DNA of 38,033 bases from assembly GCA_014138645.1 (NCBI GenBank), contig JACJIB010000016.1:1-38033 (forward strand). Reading direction: 5' to 3'. Every line of letters begins with the position of its first letter. Within the stretch, counting starts at the first letter, position 1. The notes below the pieces were generated by a model that was not told where the DNA came from, searched no databases, and saw nothing but the letters and a program-made list of their open reading frames with translations. Origin of the DNA: Methylorubrum thiocyanatum (lineage in GTDB: Bacteria; Pseudomonadota; Alphaproteobacteria; Rhizobiales; Beijerinckiaceae). The position numbers were made by a program, and so were the translations under genes. This document shows positions 16,120-23,706 of the stretch, one piece after another.

Positions 16120-16872
16120 ATGCTGACCGATCATCGCCACGAGGAAATTCTCTCGCAGCTCGCGCAGACGGGGCGGGTCGGCGTCACCAGCATCGCCGCC
16201 GCCCTGGCGGTCTCCGACGAGACGATCCGGCGCGACCTGAAGATGCTTGAGGAGCGCGGCCTCCTGCGGCGCATCCACGGCGGCGCGGTGCGCCCGCGCC
16301 TCGATCAGGAACGCCCGCTCACCGAGCGCAGCGGTCTGAACAGCCGCGAGAAGGGCCGCGTCGCCGCCCTGGCCGAGGGGCTGGTGGAGGACGGGATGTC
16401 GATCTTCATCGACACCGGCACCACGACGCTCGCCTTCGCCCGGCGGCTCACGACCCGCAAGCTCACGGTGACGACGAATTCCATCGACCTCGCGCTGCTG
16501 CTCGCCGAGAGCCCGGCGCGGGTGAACCTGACGCCGGGCCGGCTGCGGCCGAACGACAACGCGCTGGTCGGCTACGACACCGTGGACTACGCCCGGCGCC
16601 ACTTCTTCGACCTCGCGATCATGGGCATCGCCGCCTGCGACCTCGCCCAGGGCTGGATGGACTACGAGGAGCACGAATCCGTCCTGCGCCGGGCGCTGCA
16701 CGGCCAGACCCGGCGGGCGGTGCTGCTTGCCGATTCGCGTAAGTTCGGGCGGCAAGCCAACCTCCGGACCTTCGACCTCGCCGCGCCGCTCACCGTGGTG
16801 ACGGACCGGCCGCCGCCCGAGCCCTTCGCCGACCGCTTCAGCCGGCACGACATCGATCTGATCTGCGGCTGA
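16120..16872 (+). CDS. DeoR/GlpR-family transcriptional regulator
   Basis: A 250-residue repressor-type protein of the DeoR family, whose members sense phosphorylated sugars or polyols. Residues 4-57 form the N-terminal helix-turn-helix (RHEEILSQLAQTGRVGVTSI, then VSDETIRRDLKMLEERGLL). Residues 75-235 form the DeoRC sensor fold related to ribose-5-phosphate isomerase, with IDTGTTTLAF (ligand phosphate loop) and a conserved lysine in LLADSRKFG. It starts with ATG at 16120. The next gene on this side (cydX) is convergent, with 19 bp between stops. Its effector is unknown; the nearest co-directional candidate target is the amidase upstream. Confidence 0.9.
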   Translation: MLTDHRHEEILSQLAQTGRVGVTSIAAALAVSDETIRRDLKMLEERGLLRRIHGGAVRPRLDQERPLTERSGLNSREKGRVAALAEGLVEDGMSIFIDTGTTTLAFARRLTTRKLTVTTNSIDLALLLAESPARVNLTPGRLRPNDNALVGYDTVDYARRHFFDLAIMGIAACDLAQGWMDYEEHESVLRRALHGQTRRAVLLADSRKFGRQANLRTFDLAAPLTVVTDRPPPEPFADRFSRHDIDLICG

Positions 16873-16891
16873 CGGCTCGGATCAGGGCGCC

Positions 16892-17023
16892 TCACGGCGT
16901 CGGTAGCGTCGGCGTGACCTCGGGCGGGGTCTCGCGCACGGCCCGCAACTCGTACCAGAGGGCGTTGAGCACGCCGACCGCGGCGGCCAGTCCGAGGCCG
17001 AGGATCCAGGCGAAGTACCACAT
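16892..17023 (-). CDS. cydX: Cytochrome bd oxidase small subunit CydX
   Basis: A 43-residue single-pass membrane protein. The N-terminus MWYFAWILGLGLAA and the following VLNALWYEL match the strongly conserved CydX pattern (MWYFAWxLG...WYE). CydX binds CydA and is needed for stable haem insertion and full activity of bd-I oxidases. It lies 68 bp after cydB in the same direction, with AGGA nine bases before the ATG. The C-terminal dozen residues (TPPEVTPTLPTP) are polar. It is short enough to be missed by automatic gene finders, but context and sequence leave little doubt. Confidence 0.93.
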   Translation of the reverse strand: MWYFAWILGLGLAAAVGVLNALWYELRAVRETPPEVTPTLPTP

Positions 17024-17063
17024 CGTCGCGTTTCCTGATGCGAGAGCAGGGGGAGGGGAGGAA

Positions 17064-17084
17064 GGCCCCGGCGGCGCCGGGGCC
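17064..17084 (-). other. GC-rich hairpin between cydB and cydX
   Basis: A 9-bp perfect stem GGCCCCGGC/GCCGGGGCC with a three-base loop sits in the 68-bp cydB-cydX spacer. With no T-run on the transcribed strand, it is more likely to affect mRNA stability or relative expression of the small subunit than to terminate transcription fully. Confidence 0.5.
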
Positions 17085-17091
17085 GGGAGCG

Positions 17092-18246
17092 TCAGTAGGC
17101 GGCCGAGCCGGGGGCGGTGATGTCGCGGTCCGAGACCTTGCCCCACAGCACCCGGTAGACCCATGCCGTGTAGGCAAGGATGATCGGCAGGAAGATCACC
17201 GTCGCGATCAGCATGTTGCGCAGGGTCGCCCGGCTGGAGGAGGCGTCGAACACGGTCAGCGCGTGGCCCGGATGCGTGCTCGAGGGCAGGATGACCGGGA
17301 ACATCGACAGGCCGACGGTGGCGATGATGCAGGCGATGCCGAGGCTGGAGGCCAGGAAGGTCAGCCCCTCGTGCCGGCTGCGGAAGCCGAGCGCCGCCAG
17401 CAGCGGGCCGGCGATGCCGAGGAGCGGCACCAGCGCGAGTGCGGGATGGGCCCAAAAATTGGCGAGCCACGCCCCCGCATCCGCCACGACCGCCTTGGCC
17501 AGCGGATTGGACGGGCCGTCGCCGGGGAGCGGGCTCGCCACCCGGTAGCCGCCGAAGGCGCCGGCCCAGACCAGGAGGCCGCCGAGGGCGAACAGGGCGG
17601 CGGTGGCGAGCGCCGCCTTGAGCCCGATGGCGCGGGCGCGCTCGGCGACCGGCCCCTCGGCCTTGAAGGCGAGCCACGCCGCGCCGTGCGCCACCAGCAT
17701 GGCCAGGGAGACGAGGCCGCACAGCAGCGCCAGCGGGTTGAGAAGGCCCAGCAAACCGCCGCCGTAGATCGGGCGAAGGTCGCCCGTGAAGTGGAAGGGC
17801 ACGCCCTGGAGCACGTTGCCGACGGCGACGCCGAAGATCAGCGCCGGCACCGCGCCGCCGACGAACAGGGCCCAATCCCAGCGCGCGCGCCATGCCGCGC
17901 TCGCCCGCTTCGAGCGGTACTTGAACGCCACCGGCCGCAGGATCAGGGCGAACAGCACGAGGAACATGGCGAGGTAGAAGCCGGAGAAGCTCAGCGCGTA
18001 GAGCGCCGGCCAAGCGGCGAAGATCGCGCCGCCGCCGAGCACCAGCCAGACCTGGTTGCCTTCCCAGGTGGCGGAGACGGTGTGGATCGCCACGCGCCGC
18101 TCGACATCGGTGCGGCCGACGAAGGGGAGCAGGGCGCCGACGCCGAGATCGAAGCCGTCGGTGAGGGCAAAGCCGATCAGCAGCACGCCGAGCAGCACCC
18201 ACCAGATCAGGCGTAGGCTTTCGTAGTCCGAGAGAAGGGCGAGCAT
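17092..18246 (-). CDS. cydB: Cytochrome bd ubiquinol oxidase subunit II, CydB
   Basis: A 384-residue integral membrane subunit of the bd-type terminal oxidase, which oxidises ubiquinol and reduces oxygen to water with high affinity. It begins in the typical way (YESLRLIWWVLLGVLLIGFALTDGFDLGVG), with the conserved GFDLGVG and, further on, ATWEGNQVWLVLGGG. Eight or nine hydrophobic helices are visible through to residues 340-365, and the C-terminal VYRVLWGKV is family-like. The ATG at 18246 has GAGGAG eight bases upstream. It is the middle gene of cydA-cydB-cydX; spacers of 96 and 68 bp both contain GC-rich hairpins. Confidence 0.97.
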   Translation of the reverse strand: MLALLSDYESLRLIWWVLLGVLLIGFALTDGFDLGVGALLPFVGRTDVERRVAIHTVSATWEGNQVWLVLGGGAIFAAWPALYALSFSGFYLAMFLVLFALILRPVAFKYRSKRASAAWRARWDWALFVGGAVPALIFGVAVGNVLQGVPFHFTGDLRPIYGGGLLGLLNPLALLCGLVSLAMLVAHGAAWLAFKAEGPVAERARAIGLKAALATAALFALGGLLVWAGAFGGYRVASPLPGDGPSNPLAKAVVADAGAWLANFWAHPALALVPLLGIAGPLLAALGFRSRHEGLTFLASSLGIACIIATVGLSMFPVILPSSTHPGHALTVFDASSSRATLRNMLIATVIFLPIILAYTAWVYRVLWGKVSDRDITAPGSAAY

Positions 18247-18270
18247 GAGGGAGACTCCTCGGGGGAGGGG

Positions 18271-18294
18271 GCCGGCGCGGCCGGGGGCGCCGGC
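18271..18294 (-). other. GC-rich hairpin between cydA and cydB
   Basis: GCCGGCGC (18271-18278) pairs with GCGCCGGC (18287-18294) around an eight-base loop, 25-48 bp upstream of the cydB start. Three 13-bp direct repeats follow directly (18292-18304, 18305-18317, 18318-18330; consensus GGCAGGGAGCGAA). The structure could slow ribosome or RNase passage between cydA and cydB. Confidence 0.5.
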
Positions 18295-18342
18295 AGGGAG
18301 CGAAGGCAGGGAGCGAAGGCAGGGGGCGACGGGACGGGACGG

Positions 18343-19932
18343 CTACTCGGCGGCGGCGAGGCCGGCCTCGTTCCGGTTCGTGCCGGCGCCGGGGAAGAGG
18401 GCGGCCGGGTCCTCGGCCAGGGTCTCCGGCCCCTTGGCGATGGCGCGCAGCATCAGCTGCACCTCGATCACCGCGAGCACGCCATAGACCCCGGTGAAGC
18501 CGGCGATGGTGATGAGGAGCGACGGGATGCCGAGTTCGGAGGTGGCGAGCGCGGTCGGCAGCACGCCCTCGATGATCCAGGGCTGGCGGCCGAACTCGGC
18601 GACGAACCAGCCGAACTCGATGGCGATCCAGGGCAGCGGCAGGGCGAAGAGCGCGGCCCGGAACAGCCAGCGCGGCGCCTCGGCCTCGCGGGCCGTGTAC
18701 CAGAGCGCGGCGCCGAACAGGGCGATCAAGAGGAAGCCGCAGGCCACCATCGCCCGGAAGGTGAAGAACAGCGAGGGCACGTGCGGCACGGTGGACCACG
18801 CCGCCCGGTCGATATCCGCGTCGCTCGCCTTGAGCGGATCGCCGATCAGCGGCTTGAGGAGCTGGGCGTAGCCGAGATCCTGTTGCGTCCGGGCGAAGTC
18901 GGCGCGGGCCGCCGCATCGGTGCGGTCGGCCTTGATCCGCTCCAGGGCGGCGTAGGCGACGAGCCCGTTGCGGATGCGGTCCTTGGCGTGCCCGACCAGT
19001 TCGGTGATGCCGGGGATCTCGGTCGTCAGCGAGCGGGTGCCGATCAGGCCCATCGCGTAGGGGATGTGGAGCGCGTAGCGAGTGGTGCGGCTCTCCAGAT
19101 CCGGGACGCCGACCGCGGTGAAGGCGGCCGGGGCGGCTTCCGTGTGCCACATCGCCTCCATGGCGGCGAGCTTCATCTTCTGGTGGTCGGTGACGGCGTA
19201 GCCGCTCTCGTCGCCCAGCACGACGACGCTGAGCGCCGAGGCGAGGCCGAAGGCCGCCGCGATGGCGAACGAGCGCTTGGCGAGTTCGAGATGCCGCCCG
19301 CGCAGGATGTAGAAGGCGGAGACGCCGAGCACGAACACCGCGCCGCAGACATAGCCGGCCGAGACCGTGTGGACGAACTTCGCCTGCGCCACCGGATTGA
19401 AGATCACGGCAGCGAAGTCGGTCACCTCCATGCGCATCGTGTCGGGGTTGAACAGCGAGCCGACCGGGTTCTGCATCCAGCCGTTGGCGATCAGGATCCA
19501 CAGCGCGGAGAAGTTGGTGCCGAGCGCCATCAGCCACGTGACGACGCAGTGGGCGAGCGCCGAGAGCTTGTCCCAGCCGAAGAAGAACAGCCCGACGAAG
19601 GTCGCCTCAAGGAAGAAGGCCATCAGGCCCTCGATGGCGAGCGGCGCCCCGAACACGTCGCCGACATAGTGCGAGTAATAGGCCCAGTTCATGCCGAACT
19701 GGAACTCCATGGTCAGGCCGGTGGCGACGCCCAGGGCGAAGTTGATCCCGAACAGGAGGCCCCAGAACCTGGTCATGTCGCGCCAGATCTTGCGGCGCGT
19801 CATGACGTAGACCGTCTCCATCATGGCGACGAGAATCGAGAGTCCGAGCGTCAGCGGCACGAACAGGAAGTGGTACATCGCCGTCAGCGCGAATTGCAGG
19901 CGCGACAGATCGACGAGCAGCGGATCGGTCAT
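18343..19932 (-). CDS. cydA: Cytochrome bd ubiquinol oxidase subunit I, CydA
   Basis: A 529-residue haem-bearing subunit of the bd oxidase. H21 (in LTAMYHFLF) is the haem b595 ligand position of known CydA proteins. The stretch LAIEGLMAFFLEATF carries the conserved acidic residues near haems b595/d, and GDESGYAVTDHQKMKLAAME matches the conserved part of the quinol-binding Q-loop. The region of about 75 residues before FFTFRAMVACG indicates the long-Q-loop subfamily, as in Escherichia coli bd-I. The protein ends in a Gly/Ala-rich tail with no cluster. The start is well supported: AAGGAG lies six bases before the ATG at 19932. Transcription probably starts near 19949 if the FNR/FixK box at 19984-19997 acts at -41.5, giving a short leader containing that ribosome binding site. 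Confidence 0.98.
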   Translation of the reverse strand: MTDPLLVDLSRLQFALTAMYHFLFVPLTLGLSILVAMMETVYVMTRRKIWRDMTRFWGLLFGINFALGVATGLTMEFQFGMNWAYYSHYVGDVFGAPLAIEGLMAFFLEATFVGLFFFGWDKLSALAHCVVTWLMALGTNFSALWILIANGWMQNPVGSLFNPDTMRMEVTDFAAVIFNPVAQAKFVHTVSAGYVCGAVFVLGVSAFYILRGRHLELAKRSFAIAAAFGLASALSVVVLGDESGYAVTDHQKMKLAAMEAMWHTEAAPAAFTAVGVPDLESRTTRYALHIPYAMGLIGTRSLTTEIPGITELVGHAKDRIRNGLVAYAALERIKADRTDAAARADFARTQQDLGYAQLLKPLIGDPLKASDADIDRAAWSTVPHVPSLFFTFRAMVACGFLLIALFGAALWYTAREAEAPRWLFRAALFALPLPWIAIEFGWFVAEFGRQPWIIEGVLPTALATSELGIPSLLITIAGFTGVYGVLAVIEVQLMLRAIAKGPETLAEDPAALFPGAGTNRNEAGLAAAE

Positions 19933-19983
19933 GGGAGGCTCCTTGTCCGACGTTGCCTCTCGCGCTGCCGCGCTTGGCGATCC

Positions 19984-19997
19984 TTGACGCAGATCAA
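19984..19997. promoter_or_regulatory. FNR/FixK-type operator between cydA and cydD
   Basis: TTGACGCAGATCAA fits the FNR/FixK consensus TTGAT-N4-ATCAA, with both half-sites present and one mismatch. It lies in the 99-bp divergent spacer, 52-65 bp upstream of the cydA start and 35-48 bp upstream of the cydD start, so one site could serve both operons. For cydA, the class II position (centre at -41.5) predicts a 17-nt leader ending in the ribosome binding site. An Fe-S FNR-type regulator is encoded 3.7 kb away (23707). Confidence 0.82.
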
Positions 19998-20031
19998 AGC
20001 CGCTTCCGCCGCCGCCGCCGCACAAGGCGGC

Positions 20032-21777
20032 ATGACCCGACGATCCCCCCGCGCCCGTTCCGGCCGCGCCGCCCTCGAGCATCGTCCCGAAAGGTGGCTG
20101 CCGGCTTTCGGAAAAAGACGATGTAAAAACAAGAGCCTAGCGCATCGTCCCGGATCCGATATCCGGGACGATGCGCTAGAGCCCGCGGCGCTCGTCCTCG
20201 CCCGTGGGGCGGCGCGGGCCGGCCTGTCGCGCCTGCACGCCCTCCAGGCGCTGCGCTGCGCCGCGACGCTGGGGCTCGCCGTGGCGCTGGCGCGGCTCGC
20301 GGGCGCGCTGATCGAGACGGGAGAACTCGACGGGATCGCGCTCGGCCTTGCCGGGGCCTGCCTCCTTGCGGGGGCCGGGCTCGGAAGCCTGATCGAGGCG
20401 CGCAGCGCCGCCCTGGAGGCGGCGGTCGCCGTCGCGCTCGTCGATGCCGCCGAGGCGCGGCTCGCCGCGATGCCGGCCCGCGCCGCCGCCGACCTGCCCC
20501 GCGGCGCGGTGATCGCCGGCCTGCAGCGGCATCCCGGTGCACTCGCCCGCCTCGTCGTCGGCCATGCCGCGGCGCGGCGGATGATGGCGCTCGGGCCGGT
20601 GCTGACGGCGGGGGCGGTCGCGCTGGTGTCCTGGCAGGCGGCCGTCGCGCTGCTCCTCGCCACGCCGGTGATGATCGTATTCTTCGCCCTCGTCGGCGGC
20701 CTGATCCGCGACCGGGCCGCCGTGCAGGAGGCGGCGCTCGGGCGCCTCGCCACTCAGTTCGCCGACCGGGTGCGGGTGCTGCCGACGATCCTCGCCGCCC
20801 ACGGCCTGCCGCGCGAGACGGCCAAGCTCGACCGACGGCTCAAGACTTACGCCGACGGCACCATGGGCGTACTGGCGGTGGCCTTTCTGAACGCGGGCGT
20901 GCTCGACTTCTTCGCCTCGCTCGCCATCGCGATCCTGGCGGTGTTCCTCGGACTCGGCCATCTCGGCCTCGCCGAAATTCCGGGTTTCGCGCATCTGGCG
21001 CTGTGGCAGAGCCTGCTGATCCTGCTGCTCGCTCCCGAGTATTTTCTGCCGTTCCGCCGCTACGCCGAGCTCTACCATGCCAAGGCGGAAGGGGAGGCCG
21101 CGGCCGAGGCGCTGGCCTGGGTCTTTTCGGAGGACGCCGAGACGAGGCCCGAGCGCGGCTCGGTTCCCGCAATGCCGGGCGCCCGCGGCCTCGTCCTGCC
21201 CCATGCCGGGCCCGTCGCCGATTTCGATCTGCCGGAGACCGGGCTCGTCGCCGTGACCGGGCCGAGCGGGGCGGGTAAATCGACGCTGCTGCGGGTTCTC
21301 GCCGATGTCGAGGCGCCGCTTGCCGGGGCTTGTCGCCTGCCGGGGCCGGGCGTTGCGGCGACCTGGGTCTCCCTCGACACGCCGATCCCGGCGGGCACGC
21401 TCGGCGCGGCGATCGCGGACGGCACGACCGCGACGGCGGAAGCCGTGGCGACCGCCGCCGCGACCCTCGGCCTCAGCGAGGATCCGCACTGGCCCGGCGG
21501 CCTCGACGCCCCCGTGCGGGCAGGCGCCGAAAACCTCTCCGGCGGCCAGCGGGTCCGAGTCGCCGTCGCGCGCCTGCTGCTGCGGCCGGGCCCCGCCTTC
21601 TGTGACGAGCCGACCGCCAAGCTCGACCCGGACAACGCCGCGCGGGTTCGCCGAGCCCTGGCCCGCGCCGCCCGCACCCGCCTCATCATCGTGGCGACCC
21701 ACGATCCCGCCCTCGCGGCGCTCGCCGACCGGCGCATCGCCCTCGGTGCCATCCCTTCCGAGAAGCAGGCGGCCTGA
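20032..21777 (+). CDS. cydD: ABC transporter CydD (thiol exporter for bd oxidase assembly), N-terminus carrying a repeat insertion
   Basis: A fused membrane/ATPase half-transporter that pairs with CydC to export glutathione/cysteine and permit cytochrome bd maturation. Membrane helices occupy about 65-335; the ATPase has Walker A GPSGAGKST, signature LSGGQRVRVAVARLLL and Walker B/D-loop FCDEPTAKLD. The only good start is the ATG at 20032 (AAGG four bases before), giving 581 residues. Between about residues 16 and 49 the reading frame passes straight through a dispersed palindromic element (20075-20182) and encodes an odd stretch (HRPERWLPAFGKRRCKNKSL and onward) that is not part of a normal CydD. 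Leaving out 102 bp would join GRAALE to PAALVLARG in frame. No ATG or GTG suited to a full-length CydD occurs after the element, so it is probably translated. The stop overlaps cydC by one base (TGATG). Confidence 0.9.
   Translation: MTRRSPRARSGRAALEHRPERWLPAFGKRRCKNKSLAHRPGSDIRDDALEPAALVLARGAARAGLSRLHALQALRCAATLGLAVALARLAGALIETGELDGIALGLAGACLLAGAGLGSLIEARSAALEAAVAVALVDAAEARLAAMPARAAADLPRGAVIAGLQRHPGALARLVVGHAAARRMMALGPVLTAGAVALVSWQAAVALLLATPVMIVFFALVGGLIRDRAAVQEAALGRLATQFADRVRVLPTILAAHGLPRETAKLDRRLKTYADGTMGVLAVAFLNAGVLDFFASLAIAILAVFLGLGHLGLAEIPGFAHLALWQSLLILLLAPEYFLPFRRYAELYHAKAEGEAAAEALAWVFSEDAETRPERGSVPAMPGARGLVLPHAGPVADFDLPETGLVAVTGPSGAGKSTLLRVLADVEAPLAGACRLPGPGVAATWVSLDTPIPAGTLGAAIADGTTATAEAVATAAATLGLSEDPHWPGGLDAPVRAGAENLSGGQRVRVAVARLLLRPGPAFCDEPTAKLDPDNAARVRRALARAARTRLIIVATHDPALAALADRRIALGAIPSEKQAA
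20075..20182. repeat. Dispersed palindromic element (copy A) inside the cydD coding region
   Basis: About 108 bp, bounded by TCGAGC (20075) and TAGAGC (20177), which lie exactly 102 bp apart. The first half folds through CCGAAAG/CTTTCGG inside ATCGTC/GACGAT. The second half has two perfect 18-bp arms (20138-20155 and 20161-20178; left arm TAGCGCATCGTCCCGGAT) around a five-base loop. It aligns with the element at 32644-32751 through shared blocks CGAAAGG, CCGGCT, CAAG and CCTAG-GC, and has the layout of abundant intergenic repeats in Rhizobiales. It has all the signs of a mobile or formerly mobile small element, but encodes nothing of its own. Confidence 0.82.
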
Positions 21778-23417
21778 TGCACACCCGACCCGATACGGCC
21801 CCCGCCGCCGGCGCCCGCCGCGCCGACACGTCCCGCGCTTGGACCCTCGCCTTTGCCCTCGCCGCCCTGGCGCTCGCCGCGAATCTCGCCCTGGCCGGCA
21901 CGGCCGTGACCTTCCTGGCCGCTGTGGCCCTGGCCGGCGCCGGGCCGGCGGCCTTCGCCTTCAACTTCCACCACCCCGCCGCTCTGGTGCGCCTGTTCGC
22001 GCTGCTGCGCACGGGCGCGCGCTACGGTGAGCGCATGGCCGGCCACCGGGCGGCTTTGAGCGATCAGGTCCGCCGCCGCGCCGGCCTGTTCGCGGCCCTG
22101 GCACGGGCACCGGAGAGCCGCGGTGCCGGCTGGCAGCTCGGGCGGCCGGAGCGGCTCGCCGACTTCATCGACGATGTCGCCGACATCGACTACGCCCGGC
22201 TGCGCGTCGGCTTTCCCGTTGCCTTGACCGGCGCCGCGCTCGGCCTCCTCACACTCCTCACCGCCTATCTCGCGCCGCTCGCGCTCCTTCCCGTCGCCGG
22301 GCTCGCGCTCGCCGGCACCCTCCTCGCCCGGCGCACGCTGAGGCGGCTCGCCGGGATCGAGGCGTGGACGCGCAACGCGCGCCGCGCCGCGGCCACCCAT
22401 CTCGGCGCCGCCCTCGCGGGGGCCGTGCCGCTCGCGGCCGAGGGACGCCGCCGCGCCGCCCTGCGGATCGCCCTCGATCCGCTGCGCGATGCCGAGCGCG
22501 AGGCCGCCGACGGACGCCGGGCGCTCGCCCGGTTCGAGGCTCTGCTGGCGCTCGCCGGCCCCGGCCTCGCCCTGGCGGTGCTGCTCGCCGCCTGGAACGC
22601 GGGCGCCCGCGGCACCGGGCTCCTGCCCGCCGCCTTCCTGGCCTTCGCCTGGCTCGGGCTCGCCGAGCCGCTCCTGTCCCTCGCGCGGGCGCTGCCGGGT
22701 TCGGTCCGCGCGCGTCTTGCCCGCCAATCCCTCGCCATCGAGCCGGGCCTCGCCGCCGAGCCGGCGCCGCGGCCCGGCCCGGCCCCCGGCGCCCTGACCC
22801 TGCACGGCCTGCACCTATGGGCGCCGGACGGCCGCGATCTCGGCCGCGATCTTGGACCGCTGCCGGACTTGGCCGTCGTTCCCGGCACGCCGCTGACCCT
22901 CGTCGGCGCCAGCGGCTGCGGCAAGACCACCCTGCTGAAGGCGCTGGCCGGCTGGAACGCGGAGCGGCCCGGCGAGACGATCCGGCTCGGCGGCGCCGTC
23001 CGCCCGGCGGCCGAGCGGCGGGCGCTGACGCATCTGAGCCTGCACGACGCCGCGATCCTGTCCGACACCGTGCGCGAGAACCTGTTCGCGCCCGGCGCCT
23101 CCGACGCGGTGCTGTGGGCGGCGCTGGAGGCCGTCGAACTCGACGCCCGCATCCGCACCGGCGGCGGCCTCGACGCCTGGATCGCCGAGGGCAGCCTCTC
23201 GCTGGGCGAGGCGCAGCGCCTCAACCTCGCCCGCGCCTGCTTGAGCCCGGCCCCTATCCTCCTGCTCGACGAGCCGGCCGAGCATTTGCGCGACGATCAG
23301 GCCGCGCGCATCCTCGCGCGTCTGCTCGCCCGCTGGCGCGACCGCGTCGTCGTGCTGACGAGCCACCGCCCGGATCTCGGGCTGCCCGGGCGCCGGGTCG
23401 CGCTCGGGACGGCGTGA
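21777..23417 (+). CDS. cydC: ABC transporter CydC (thiol exporter for bd oxidase assembly)
   Basis: A 546-residue partner of CydD. Residues 20-45 begin the membrane domain (AFALAALALAANLALAGTAV), and further helices run to about 300. The ATPase domain has Walker A GASGCGKTTLL and Walker B ILLLDEP. The signature motif reads LSLGEAQRLNLARACL rather than LSGGQ, and the D-loop reads PAEHLR. Such asymmetric signatures occur in CydDC heterodimers, where only one composite ATP site may be fully active. It starts with ATG at 21777, overlapping the cydD stop by one base. Naming D versus C rests on gene order and on the ATPase sequence after Walker A (LTHLSLHDAAILSDTVRENL). Confidence 0.93.
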   Translation: MHTRPDTAPAAGARRADTSRAWTLAFALAALALAANLALAGTAVTFLAAVALAGAGPAAFAFNFHHPAALVRLFALLRTGARYGERMAGHRAALSDQVRRRAGLFAALARAPESRGAGWQLGRPERLADFIDDVADIDYARLRVGFPVALTGAALGLLTLLTAYLAPLALLPVAGLALAGTLLARRTLRRLAGIEAWTRNARRAAATHLGAALAGAVPLAAEGRRRAALRIALDPLRDAEREAADGRRALARFEALLALAGPGLALAVLLAAWNAGARGTGLLPAAFLAFAWLGLAEPLLSLARALPGSVRARLARQSLAIEPGLAAEPAPRPGPAPGALTLHGLHLWAPDGRDLGRDLGPLPDLAVVPGTPLTLVGASGCGKTTLLKALAGWNAERPGETIRLGGAVRPAAERRALTHLSLHDAAILSDTVRENLFAPGASDAVLWAALEAVELDARIRTGGGLDAWIAEGSLSLGEAQRLNLARACLSPAPILLLDEPAEHLRDDQAARILARLLARWRDRVVVLTSHRPDLGLPGRRVALGTA

Positions 23418-23433
23418 GGGCCGAATCGGGGGC

Positions 23434-23458
23434 GGCAGGCGTGCTCGCCCCGCCTGCC
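23434..23458 (+). terminator. Hairpin after cydC
   Basis: GGCAGGCG (23434-23441) pairs with CGCCTGCC (23451-23458) around a nine-base loop, 16 bp after the cydC stop. There is no T-run, so it is a candidate factor-dependent terminator or mRNA end. The remaining 248 bp up to the regulator gene contain a small TCCGGT/ACCGGA stem (23513-23529) and no visible FNR box. Confidence 0.45.
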
Positions 23459-23706
23459 GGTCCGGGGCGGACCCGTACCGTGCCGTCGTGGCCGGGGAAG
23501 AGGCCGAGTAGTTCCGGTGTGAGACCGGAGGTTCAGGCACATCATCCCCGGTAGAGAGGCGAGGTTATCCCCGGAATATCCTCTCCATCGACTGCGCTTT
23601 GTCTCCTACTCGCTTCGGTTCTCCGGCTCTGTTCGCTCCGACTTCACAGGCGGGGCGGATCGGGGCTATTGGATAGGCTTGGAGGATGCGCGGCGGGAGG
23701 TGTCCG

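Noticed and set aside
23418..23706. FNR autoregulatory box upstream of the FNR-type regulator
   Set aside because: I looked for TTG-N8-CAA-type sites on both strands and saw none with both half-sites, so autoregulation cannot be claimed.
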